Of a stretch of DNA of 64,000 nucleotides, positions 45,301 to 59,000 are shown in pieces; positions within the stretch are counted from its first letter, which is position 1, and every line of letters starts with the position of its first letter. Source of the DNA: Achatina immaculata (lineage: Eukaryota; Mollusca; Gastropoda; Stylommatophora; Achatinidae); contig CM019701.1 in assembly GCA_009760885.1 (NCBI GenBank), forward strand, positions 37,090,697-37,154,696, in the 5' to 3' direction. The notes under the pieces are model-generated. The model was not told where the DNA came from and did not search any database. It saw nothing but the letters and a program-made list of their open reading frames with translations. A program made the translations under genes and the position numbers.

Positions 45301-46995
45301 TACATGGGAAATGTAGGCACTCTAGCATCACACATATTTATGAAAGTTTTATACTGCTACACTTTTCACTAAGAACTGGATAAGGCTTGTCTGCTAGAGA
45401 ACCAAAATCTTACCTGAGTATCTAGTGCTTTCTTGTAAGCTTCTGTAGATTCTGCTTTTTGTCTTAAATACTGTTCTCTCTGAGCAGTCAGCCTGAAATA
45501 AAGGACACTCATAAGTGTCAGCATTTTAATTCAGCTAATGACATATCTCGGCAGCTACATAGACCAGGATGGTGAGACCAGAAAGGAAGTTAGAATTCAA
45601 ATTGCAAAAGCAGCATTGACCTTCAAGAATCTTGAGAACATATGGCATTCAAAAGTTATAAGCACAAAAACAAGTTAAGACTATTCAATTCAAATGTAAT
45701 ATCCACCCTCATTTATGCATGTGAAAGCTGGAAAATAGACAAGAAAGTAGACTCTTTCGAAAACAAATGCCTAAGGAAAATACTCTGTATAAAGTGGAAT
45801 GAATTCAAGAACAACGCAGAAATAAGACAAATGAGCAAACAACAAACTGTCTCATGGGTGATCAGAGAAAGGAGATGGACATATGTTGGTCATGTGATGA
45901 GAAGAAACAATCAGAGAATCCCCAAACAAGCTATCAAGTGGAATACAACAGGCCAAAGAAAAAGAGGTCAGTTACGTAAAACTCTAAAGAGGACATTGTT
46001 AAGAGAGGCCAGTTCAGTGGGCATAACATCCCTTGATGAGACTGAAAAATCCGCCAAAGACAGGAAATCTTGGTGAACTACCATGCAGGCCCTATGTGAC
46101 ATTTAGCATCACAGAAAGGATGTAAGATGTGAGAATGACATTTACCTGCTGATGTTCAGATTTAATCTTGTGTACAAAGGGTTTATTTTTATATGACCGT
46201 TTCTTGTTGTTGCATATGTGTCCTGATTTTCCCAGACCACCATTTGTAGGCTAACACATTCTGTCTTATGCAGTCTGTTTTTATATGAAAATATAATCTA
46301 ATGCAAACTCCCTTAATGCATTAACATTTGTGTGTATTGTATCCTCTAGTGTGCCTCACACTGCAGATATTTATTTTCTAATTTCAGAGACATTTTCTCT
46401 AGTACATGTGTACTAGGTACAGCTGGGCTGATTAATGTATGATAGTAACAAATCTCCAATAAACTCATTTACATGAAAAGTCAGTTCATTAAGAACTGTT
46501 CTACTCCAGTGTTCACTGAGGGTGTTAAAATCAAGGATACCATGTTATTACTGAAAGTAATAAATATTATAGCAATAGTATAAAGACTTGGAAGTGAATG
46601 GTGTAAAATCACCAAAACCATAGAAAACAAGTTGAATTATTTCCAGACTAAATGTTTACGAAGAATTAAAAAAAAATATTTTGGCCAAACACCATAAGAA
46701 AAAACATCTTGTTGGCAGAAATGTAGATGAAGCCACTGACAATTATTGAGGAAAGACGCTGGCGATGGTTGGGAAATGTGCTCCGAATGACTGAAACTCG
46801 CTACCAAAAATTAGCACTAAGATGGACACCACAGGGGAACAGAAGTAAGGGTAAACCAAAAGAGACATGGAGAAGAACAACAGAAAGGATGTTGAGCAAT
46901 AGACGGCTCACCTGGGCAAAAGCAGAAAAAAAGGCAAAGGACAGGCATTTGTGGAAAACCCTTGCGGAAGCCCCATGTGCCCTGGGCACTTAAGG

Positions 46996-47031
<36 letters not shown>

Positions 47032-50000
47032 GTATAAAGACTATCCATAAACATAAAGTACCTTCCTTAGAATATTCTGTGTGTTTGTGTCTGTGAGTAA
47101 GCCTGTCAGTCACTACATTTTTAGAAATGTTTCCTGCATCTTCTTGATCTTCTCCCTGACCTTCATTAAAATTAAGCCACTGAACAGCAGCTGCCAACCC
47201 TTTTTATTTTTCTGGAAAGAAGGTGATTAGGGAAAGAGACTACTGACTGAATGACAGGTCAAGGGGATTTGTACATGTGTCATGGTGGAGTTCTAGCTAA
47301 GATACTTGTCAGTCAAAAACTCAATTTGTTAACACTGACATTAAAATTATTTCAAATCAAAATGTTTTCCAAGTCTCAGAGTAAAGCTTTAGTCTAAGCA
47401 GAGTTTGCATACTGTAGTAGATAAAGGCTGTATTCTGTTCACACAGTAATGGCTTACTCTTCTGCCAGCTGCACTCGTTCTAGCCTCTCTAAAAATGCTT
47501 CATCTGATTGTTTCTTCTGCTTCATTTTCTCTTTAGCATCCACCTTTTAGGAGTAAAAATAATACAAAAAACACAGGATACATATTATTCAGTGCTCTCA
47601 GATCCCTACATAAAATGCAATGATTTGCTATAGAGTTCAACACTCATTTATGTCTATCCAGCTCAGAATGAACATAAAAAACCCATAGATGTTTATCTCC
47701 ATTCACAGCAGTGACTATTCATCAAACTAAAAATTTACTAAAATGTATGTAATTGATGGTAAGAATATTTTATGTAAAATAACTCTGGAAATAAAAATAC
47801 TGGCATAAACAAGGTTAAAAATTCGCTGAAGAAGAAATAATTAGCTGCTTCTACTGCCTTTGTGATAACAGGAAGTCTTATCTGAGACATCTTGCTTTAT
47901 TTTAGTTACAGGCAATATTATCAATCAGGAGACATACAATTTAAATATGAAATGGTTAAAAATGAATGTGAGAAAACAAATTCTTAACAGACATAACTGT
48001 GTATGCCCAGTTGGTTATATATATAAATACATTATAGTAATTATTGAATAATGAAAAAATGGTAGTAATAACAGAAAGCATGCTCGTGGTGCAGTTTTCT
48101 TATGTTCAGTTAGCCAAGCATGTCTTATTTTTTTAAAACAAAATTAAACTGCTTACTTGTTTCTGTAAATCTTGCAAATATTCTTCTTGCTTTAGCACTC
48201 GAGGTGGAGTCAAAGGCCGTCTGTTGAAAATGTATGCACGCTATGGAAGAGTGAGAGAAATATGAGAAATATAATTATGTATTTTCTTTGACGGGTCATT
48301 CTTATATCTTATATCCTTCCCGTGTCATTAAACGTCACATAGGGCTCGCAAGGTAGTTCGTCAATTGTTCTTGTTTTTGGTGAGCTTTTCAACCTCATCA
48401 AGGGATTTTATGCCTATTAGCTTGGCCTCTCTTATCAATGTCCTCTTTAGAGTTTCATGTGGTCTGCCTCTTTTCCTTTGGCCTATTGTGCTCCACTTGA
48501 TAGCTTGTTTTGAGATTCTCTGATCATTTTTTCTCATTACATGACCAACATATGTCCATCTCCTTTTCCTGATCACCCATGAGACTGGTTGTTGTTCGCT
48601 CATCTGTCTTATCTCTGCTCTCTACAGTGTTCTTGAATTCGTTTCACTTGATGGCGAGTATTTTCCTTAGGCATTTGTTTTCAAAAGAGTCTAATTTCTT
48701 GTCTATTTCTTTAGTTGTTTTCTAGCTTTCACATGCATAAATGAGTGTGGATATTACATTTGAATTGAATAGTCTTAACTTGGTTTTTGTGCTTATAACT
48801 TTTGAATGCCATATGTTTTCAAGATTCTTGAAGATTGATGCTGCTTTTGCAATTCTAACTTCCTTTCTGATGTCACCATCCTGGTCTATGTAGCTGCCAA
48901 GGTATGCAAATTGATTTACTTCTTTAACATCTGTCCTTTCTACATGTATTTTTCCATTTTGATTAATGGGAAGTTTCATTATTTTTGTTTTGTCTTTGTT
49001 AATTTCAAATCCTATTTTGCTGGCCAGAGAAGACAGGATATCTGTTTTTTTCTTGCATGGACTTCACATTGTTACTGATAAGAGTTATGTCATCAGCAAA
49101 ATCAAGATCTTCTAGTTGGATCCCATTTACCCAGTCAATACCTGTGTTACCTGTGCAGCATTTTTTCATTATGAAGTCTATTGCAATTCCAAAAAAGCAA
49201 AGGAGACAGTATACATCCTTGTTTCACGCCTGTTTCAGTCTGGAACCATCCACTCATCCCTTCTTCTGTTTTGACTGCACAAACACATCCATTGTAGAGG
49301 TCCTTAATGATGTTGACAATTTTAGATGGTATTCCACATAGACTTAAAATTCTCCACAATGAATATCTGTGTATGCTATCAAATACCTTTTTAAAGTCTA
49401 TTAAGTTCAGTATTAATGGTTTCTGATTTTCAATATGTTCTTCAAGTATTATTCTTAGAGTAAATATCTGGTCGAGAGAGCTTCTCTTTTTTCGAAATTT
49501 TGCTTGTTCTTCTCTCATTGCAGTATCCACTATATCTTTAAGTCTATTCAAAATGACCTTGCAAAATACTTTTGATACAACTGATACTAAGGTTACTCCT
49601 CTCCAATTGTTACAGTCACTAAGGCTGCCTTTTTTTTTGTTTGTTTTTTAACAATGATTCCTTTTTTCCATTTAGAAGGGTCATTAGTACGCCCTATTTT
49701 TTTCAAGCAGACAGGCTCACCAGGACCATGATCAAGAGTGTACTTGTATCAAATGATAAGAAGTAAATTATTTGAAGTAAAATATTTATAATAATTTTGT
49801 TAAGTGAATAATTAATTTTATTTGGTCTGTATAAACAAGACTGTCAAATTTATTTCCACTTACATCTTACATCCTTCCTGTGCCATCAAACACCACATAG
49901 TAGTCCACCAAGTTTTTCTACTTTTGGTGAGCTTTTCAACTTCATCAAGGGATTTTATGCCTACTAATTTGGCCTCTCTTTAACAATGTCTCAAGGGATT

Positions 50001-53000
50001 TTATGTCTACTAATCTGGCCTCTCTTTAACAACGTCCTCTTCTGATTTTCATGTGGTTGACCTCTTTTTCTTCAGCCTGTTGTGTTCCACCTGATAGCTT
50101 GTTTTGGGATTCTCTGATTGTTTCTTCTCATCACATGGGTGATATATGTCCATTTCCTTTTTTCTGATTACCAATGAGACAGACTGTTGTTCACTCATCA
50201 TTATTTCCACTTGCTGGCAAAAATAACTAAATAATCTAATTTTGCAATTTGCATGTTCGGTTCCAATATACTATTAGGAATTTTAAAAATTATATCTGAG
50301 ACATCCAGGTGAACTAGGCCAACTATTTCCTTTGTTTACCTGTGGTTCTGCTTCTTTCAACTTTTTCTTAGCCTGAACTGCTTCAGCAATACCAAGGTTA
50401 AATGCTGATATTTTCTGAAGGTCATGTTGACGAGCCCAGTGACGCTCCTAAACGCATTAAAAGCAAAGTTTGAAAAGGATCAGTTTAAAACGCAAATAAA
50501 TTTGAATACATTTGAAAATACAAGCTAGATCAATACCCAGCACAATGGTACCTAATGTGTGACAGTAACAAGCTAAGCTAATCTGTCTCTTGCAACCTTG
50601 TTTTGGCTGCAGTCTAAAATTGCTCATTGAAAGGGTAGAAACACAATTCATCTTATAAATTCATCATTGTTTTTTGTTATGAAAATTCATACTATCTACA
50701 TAATGACCACCTGAACCACATTCCAGGGCATTCAAATGTAAGACATTTAAATAAGTTAATGTAACATTTTGAAAACTGGACCAAAAGCCTATTTTTTTTT
50801 TCTAAAGTATGTGTTAAGTATCCATATAACAATTATTGGAAGACAGCCAGGCTGACAGTCTGTATGTATCTGACTAATCTTTCTTTCACTGCATTTGAAG
50901 TTTTTTTTTCACTTTCACAGATTAGTGTAATGTGATATAAATTATCTGGGAATATATTAACTCTTTCGGTGCCTTTGGTCACTGGAGTGACATTTCCCGA
51001 TGCTTACCAATTGTCACTGTAGCGATAATTTTAATTCTCGAAATCACTCCAATCCACTTTTTGCTTTGAATGTTAACTGTGCATGTCAGAAATAACCTTC
51101 TTCCTTTTTACTCAGTGTGGGGACGTGGATCAGACATTTTGTGAAGCTATTGGTTGAATTCTGTGCAGTTTTTTATAAGTAATTCGAACATTGGACACGC
51201 CCTCCGACATGGCAGATTTTACTCTATGTACCTCTCGTAATGCTAGAACTGTTAGAAAGAGTACAATAGCTTGTAGAGAGATGTTTGTGACAATATTTGG
51301 TAGGAAAAGTGTCAATACTGACGAGAAATCAAAATCTGACCGGTGTGATTCTGACAATGATGCTGATTCTAACAATGGTTCTCAGTCTGACAAAGCTAGT
51401 AGTGACATCTGCTTCTTTTATCTTTTCTTGCTACTTTCATTGTTCTGCTTCTGTTTGTTTTTTTTCAATTTGTGTAAAAAGTGATATTTCTTGGAATGAA
51501 TTCATTTTATCTTCAAATTGTGTGTAACAAGTGGATATTTACAGCTCTTGGTAAGTAGACAACCATTAGTTTAGTGTTTTAGAATTTTTTTTTGGGGTAG
51601 AGGAGGGCTAAATATTTTGTCTAATTTTCTCACCAATTCTTTTTTACCACAAAAACTATACATTTCTGGAAACTTCATTCATTTACCTTTTTTTTAATGT
51701 ATATTTAGTATTTTTTAAACATGGAAATAATATTTTAAATTCACTTTTTAAACGATACCCCTCAATTTTCTAAACACCCGCGCATTTTGCTTGGCACCCA
51801 ACGATACGTCCGCGTTTTTCCCGCCGGCATGGAAAGAGTTAAGTTGGTGAATTTATATTATCAATGTGTGGCATCCTCACTGAGATGGCTCACTACAACA
51901 GCACAGATAAAGGGTTAAAAAAGTTTAAAAAAAACAAAAAACTGGCTCTAGTTAAATTAATGTTGTGAGAGGAAGCTTCTAAGTAAATGTTTAAAACACA
52001 GCCCAGTTAAGTGCTAATACAATCTTTTTGACAGCAGATGATTCAGTTTTATGTCCTATCCAATATCCTTAGTCAAATATGGATGCAACTGTTCAAGAAA
52101 TACAGAATTTGAGTGAGATCTGACATCTGGTGTATGAAAGGAAATTATATTTCTCACTGATAACACATAAAAAAAAAAATCAGCATACAATCGTATTTAT
52201 AAACAGGTACCTGATTCTTCAGGGTTTCCTCAGCATCTTTCAGCGCCTGGTACTGCTGCAAAAGCTTGTCTTCCTCTTCTTCTCTCCTTTTTAACTCCTT
52301 TGCAAAGGACACTGGGATGTTCATCCTGGCACGCTGATGACACAGATAACAAAGCTCCTGGCCCGCAGAAGAATGGCCACAAGTTAACCCTCGGGAGGAG
52401 ACTCTGCTTGCCAGAATGTTCAGTCGACTTCCCGAATTCCTAGACCAGCATGATGGAGATAATTTTGGTGGTGTTGGAGGCTTCAAGCTGTAAGAAAATA
52501 TTTGGAACAATTAGGATATAATTTGAACTTAAGTAAATGACAAATTAAAATGTAATGTAATTTTAAGTATATTTTAGCACTTAATCTGCTGAGAGATTCA
52601 TGGTGTTCTAACTAATAATATAAAAGGGGTGTGCATCAAAAGAATGACACGAGGAAAAAGTGACATAACTTATTTTTTTAAGGCATGACATAACAAAAAA
52701 GTGAAAGATATGGTAATTTTAAAAAAAAATGTTTAAGTGAAAAATCAAGTAAGTATTCTGCCTCTTGATCTGTGTGGTGATCGTCATAAAAGATCTTTTT
52801 CACTAACACCTTAATCTTAACCAACCCCATAACTTTAAACTCTAATCCTAATCCAGTGACATTGCCTAGCAATTCTGATGCAATTAAACAGATTAACTGA
52901 ATTATGTCTATAATAATCTAACCTGTAGATTAACAAAAGGTATATCAATTCTTTGTTACAATAATATCTGTGTCACTTCACTGAAATTCATCTTCACTTT

Positions 53001-56000
53001 CTATAACTCTTTCATTATGTCACTCCTATGATACATCACTCCTCTGAACTGCTCCCTATAAAAGTGACAAAGGTAAAGTGGCAAAGAAAAGATACATCTT
53101 AATATCTACCTCATATGCTGCTCTTCATTGTGTGGCATTGTCTCTGCTAGTGTGTCAGATTTCTGAGCAAGAGATAGAACTTCTAATTCATCAGGCAGGC
53201 TGATTCCATCTACCTTGGCAACTGGAAGAGACATTTTAGATCCACCTCTGAAACTCTGGACATTGTATTCTGCAGAAGATAGCAAATTTTAGTTTGGCCA
53301 AATGCAAAGTGACTTTTTTAAATGCAAGAAATGAATGAATCTGGAAACACAAATAGACATTCTCATCTCTAAGATACTGAAATAAATCTATCATTGTACA
53401 TTCTAACTAAAATGCATGTTCATCTAGAATTTAAAAAAAAACACTAAAAGTGCACATAAACACAGAATTTATGTTACAGCTTTGAACTTGTGGACACAAG
53501 GCTGTATATTATGGAGACTAAAGCATATCTGGATTTGTCCAGAGAATGCAAGGATGGTGGTACTAAAAAAAAAACCAACTAACTAGACTGCAATAAATAA
53601 TTCACAGATTTATTTATTTATTTATTATTTATTTATTGTTTTATTAGTTAGAGAAATGCTGGTGAAAGCTATTTGATGACAATACAAATTTGGCATAACA
53701 GTGCATAATAATTCCAGTGTGTCTGTTAGACTTTTCTTAAACCACTTGTATCAGATTATGTTTGTTTAGGGTTAGTAATTTAAAAGTAAAGCCAGCTCAT
53801 GCAGAGCCTGCCAGTCATGCAGAACTAACATTCAGAAGTCATTAAATATTCAAATATTCTTAAATATAAGCATCAGCAAACTTCTTTGTTAAAAAGTAAA
53901 AAAACAAACCCCTCTTGCTTTAGCACTCGAGATGGATTCAAAATTTGCTTGTTGAAAATGTACGCGTGTTTTGGAAGGGTAAGAGGAATAACAATTATGT
54001 ATCTTCACTGACAGATTGTAAATATGCCATATTTTTTAAACAGAAAGGTTCACCAGGACCAAGATTAACAGTATTTTAATGTACTTCCATCAAAGAGTAA
54101 CATGTAACTTTAAAAAAACAAATTCATGTGCAAAGTATCTAAACTTCAGTATAACTGGGATTGTTCAATTTGAATTTGCAGCTAATTTTGCATTAAGCAT
54201 ATTAATACTGTGCAAGTTTTATGCATAAGTATACTAATAATGTGCAAGTTTTATGCATAACTATACTAATACTGTGCAAGCTTTATGCATAAATATACTA
54301 ATGCTGTGCAAGTTTTATGCATAAGTATACTAATAATGTGCAAGTTTTATGCATAACTATACTAATACTGTGAAAGTTTTATGCATAAGTATACTAATAC
54401 TGTGCAAGTTTTATGCATAAGTATACTAATACTGTGCAAGTTTTATGCATAAGTATACTAATACTGTGCAAGTTTTACACATAAGTATACTGTCTGCTAA
54501 ACAAAACTGATATTTAACCTCATGCTTCTACATGTCCAAGCTCCAAAACACCCAGTGTGCTGCAGGTTTTCAGTTCAGTTCCATGAACAATTTAAAAAAA
54601 ACTGCTTTTTATGATTTGATATTCTACCTTTGGGGATGTTCTCCTGCACAAGGTTCTGTGAGACTACAGCAGCCTGATTAGTGGTGCAAGCCACATCTCC
54701 TTCTCTCATAATATTCTCTATTGCATTGTCAGTAACAGGATCAGAGAATATTTCTTCTGTCACATTTCCTATGGCCATATGGTCAGAGGGTAAAACTGTT
54801 GCACATGTTCTGCCACTAGACATCTCCATTTGTGGATATAAATGCAGAGAATGTAAATCATCAACCACCATATGCTCTGATTGCAAGGATGGCTCCTCCT
54901 CATGCACAGTATTCAAATGTCCAAGAACACAGGCAGAATTTACTCGATCTTGACTTGAATTTTGTCTGAAAAATATTAAAAGAATCCTTGAAAAACATTT
55001 GAGCTAAACTGTAGCAACTGATAGGCAGTCTCCTTCCTTCCTTACATCCTTCCCGTGCCATTAAACATTACATAGGGCTCGCATGGTAGTTCACCAAGTT
55101 TTCCTGTTTTCTGCGAGTTTTTCAACCTCATCAAGGGATGTTATGACCACTAAATTGGCCTCTCTTAACAATGTCCTCTTTAGACCTTCACATGGTTGGC
55201 CTCTTTTTCTTCAGCCTGTTGTGTTCCACGTGGCATGGCACTTGATTGATTGATTGTTGTGTTCCACTTGACAGCTTGCTTTGGGATTCTCTGACTGTTT
55301 CGTCTCATCACATGGCCTACATATGTCCATCTTCTTTTTCTGATCACCCATGAGACAGGTTGTTGTTTGCTCATCTGTCTTATCTCTGCATTGTTCTTGA
55401 ATTTGTTCCAATTTATACCAACTATTTTCCTCAGGCATTTGTTTTCAAAAGAGTCTAATTTCTTGTCTATTTCTTTAGTTGTTTTCCAACTTTCCTATGC
55501 ATAAATGAGGGTGGATATTACATTTGAATTGAATAATCTTATTTTATTTTGTTATTGGAACTTCTGAATGCCATATGTTCTCAAGGTTCTTGAAGGTCAA
55601 TGCTACTTCTGCATTTAGTTTAGATCAGTACTGCTTTTGCATTTAATTCTCCATCAGAACTAAAAACTTATTTATAGGGAATAAAAACATGCTAATGATT
55701 ATCTAGCAAGAATGTATGATCATATTGTGAAAATGAGTTTTGACTGCAACTAATCCCATTTCTGTAATTCTATACAAGAATTATATGAAAATATAAGAAA
55801 ATTATATGATGAAATAAAATTTAAGGTACATTCAATTTTGTGAGACAATGTTATTAATCTTCTAAACAAATAGGATATAGATGATACAGAAGTAAGATTA
55901 GTTTAAACTGAAAAACTGCTAGCAGAGATACATCAATGAAGTTTTCTTACAACTCTTCCTTTTTGCTTACTTACTTGGGCAGAATAAGTGTGCTGCTTGA

Positions 56001-59000
56001 ACAAGGCCTACAAGATGCTCTGCTAGAAATAACAGAGTCCACAGTTCCTACACGCTGAAGTAAAGTAAAAGATAATAAATGATACACTGTAAATATGAGA
56101 TGACCAATGTTTAATTATCAATGACAGAACATTCTTCTTGTATTAATTTTCCTATATGATTCTTTTCTTGTATTAATTTTCCATAGGATGTACTGATCAA
56201 TGTAATATTTCTGAAAAAAACAGTATAATCAATAAATTCAGTTTTCATTTAATCCTAAACTTATGTGTTATATTCCCTTGCCACCAAAATAACATCCATA
56301 TGTTCTCTTCTACTAAATGTTGACGCTTAGGTCTACAAATTAATAAAAATCCAGCTGCCTCTTTGAAAATGTCTGTGATAAGAGAAACAGACCAGATCCT
56401 ACACAGCATCTCTCTCTCTCCAACAAAAAAAAAACAACATATTAATAACATAAAGAGCTTACAAGATGTGCACTTAATGAACAAGTGGTCATATGAACTC
56501 TTGATTCTCTTAATATTTTTTTAATACCTTCCAGTAATCCCCAGAAGACTGCCATCCACTGAAATGAAAAAGTATGTCCTGGAAATGTTAAGCCCACCAA
56601 AACACACTAGCTGGACACAGACCTGTCAGCGAATCACATGTAAAACTAGAAACTGATCAAACAACATAATCCTTGTCTTAACCTGCTCACACAATACACC
56701 TACATTCATTAATGAGTCAACAAGAATTCCAGAAGAATCCATGTGATTAATGAATTCCTTGTAGAACTTCATCTTAACCCTTCGTTCACGGATTGTTAGT
56801 CGACCAATGCCACTGAAACAAAGCTCAACATTCCTCTTTGCAGCAATGGCCAAAGATGTTGCTCTTATAATTTCTCTGACACATCTCTCTACTGTGTCAC
56901 GGTCAAATGGGCTTTCATATGATACAGAAGCAAAGTTGAGAGGCACTACGGGAATTGAGCCTGAAGAAAAAAAAATATAGGCCATAAAAAAAAGAAAACT
57001 TTGTGGTTAAATAATTCCTTAAATTTTGTACTCAGAAATACTCAACACATTAAAAAGAAAAACAAAACTCTTGCTATAATATGCAATAATTTACCACAAC
57101 ATTTACTGCTTCTATTCAGAGAAGTGCTGACAAAAAAAAACCTCTACTCCAGATCTAATTGTGTTTAATCCACTGAAGAGTTTTTAGTACATTAATGATA
57201 ACAGAAGCTAAACTAAACTTGTAGAAAGTATCATAATAAAACTCATTAAAACCATAGAGAAACAGTGTATAGAATTCATTAGTCATTAAGGCAAGATTTA
57301 CATATGAAGCTGGAAGAAGAGCTGATTATCACCTTAGATAGATTACATGTAACATTTTCACATTTTAATCTACTGCAAGAATTGCTGTTATCTTACAAAA
57401 AGTGTCTAGTTTGGAATAGAATGTAAAGTTTTTTGATCCATCACTTGTGACAGAAAAAAAATTGTTACCAATATAATTAAGTGTTTTCAAAGTGTGAGGT
57501 CTCCACAAAAATGATTTTTAAAAAGGTCACAGTTCATGCAATGAAAAGAATCTAAGAATACATGAATTTTATTCTAAACAGTATTTCTATCATTAAGAGG
57601 CCTAGTGCTAAAGTACAATGCAGCATGTCTGATATCTCACCTGTGGCATGGTATTTCTGAAACTGTAGTCCATGAATCTGAGCAAACTTCTCTGAGATGT
57701 TAAATACTGGCCTCTGAGTGATCACGAATCTGTTGTTGCCCACTTCCAGTTTCTGTTGAGAAACTGAGAAGATCCCCAACCCTGGAATATGGACTCCCTT
57801 GGCAGATGAGTGAAAAGTAAGAGACTATTAGCCTTTCTATTTTTTAATGTAAGGAAATATGTCATGGTAGAAAGAAAAATAAAGACAAATATATAATCTC
57901 TTTGGTTTCATGTGACTCTCATTCTGTCATGTCTTTGTATTCAGTTCTGTGTTTGGGAAGATTTTGGACAAGGTGGAGGATAAGGCAGGATTGTTCTAGC
58001 AGCACCAATCAAAGCCAGAATACTCCGTTTTAAATAAATGTATGGTACTGGATGTAGATGTATCAGATTGTCAGTTTTCTAACAAGAGTCTGTACAGCAT
58101 CAGCTACAGTCATGGCAATAGCCAGAAAGTGAGAAATTGCTATCTGCAAACAAAGCAGGTGAGAACATTGAGCTGAGCTTCACAGAATTTGTTAATTATC
58201 TCACTGAAAATGTTACTAGTTTGAAGAAAATTTACACTATAGGAATGTATCATAAGTTGGCCTAAATGGCACATTTGTAAGTAAAATTATAAACCTAGCC
58301 CACTAAATAAAATTTTGGGTCAAAACTCATTTAAAATCATAATTTGAAACATTTTTTTTTCATTAACTTTACCTCTCCCCTGCTTGACTGAGTGTCTTGT
58401 ATTTGAATTTCTAAAAGATGGTTAGGTTATCGTTTCATGCTGGTTGGTCAGATATTTTTCTTTCAGTCTGCTTCAACTTTACATTTACTATACAAGACTC
58501 ATTTGCACAGAGTAATACTGACTTTATATAATACTGCAATACTTTTTCTTTCTCACTCTTAAGAACAAAGTATCTTTAAGTCATAAAAATCTGCTTTTGC
58601 ATTTCTTTATTTCTTCTCGGCTGTGCATTTATCATCTCCTGTTATTGTTATTCTGAGGTAACTGAATTTATTTATATCATTATCATCTTGTGCCATTTCC
58701 ATGGGGGAAGTGACTGTAATGGATCTCCAACTTGTTCCAGCAGTGCACCCAGCCAAGCTGATGCCTGACCATCCATCACTATCATCCCCTTGTCTCTTTT
58801 TGTTCAACTTTTGCCTTGTTTATGGTTTTCATTAAGTATTATGTTTTTTTTGGTACATCCAAAATAATTTAGTTATTTTGTTGTTATAGCATTTATTATT
58901 TCTATTTTCAGTTTCAGTTGATGTAATATCTCTTGGTTTCTACTCACAAATATGCCCTTATATATATATATATATATATTATATATATTTGACGGGCTTT

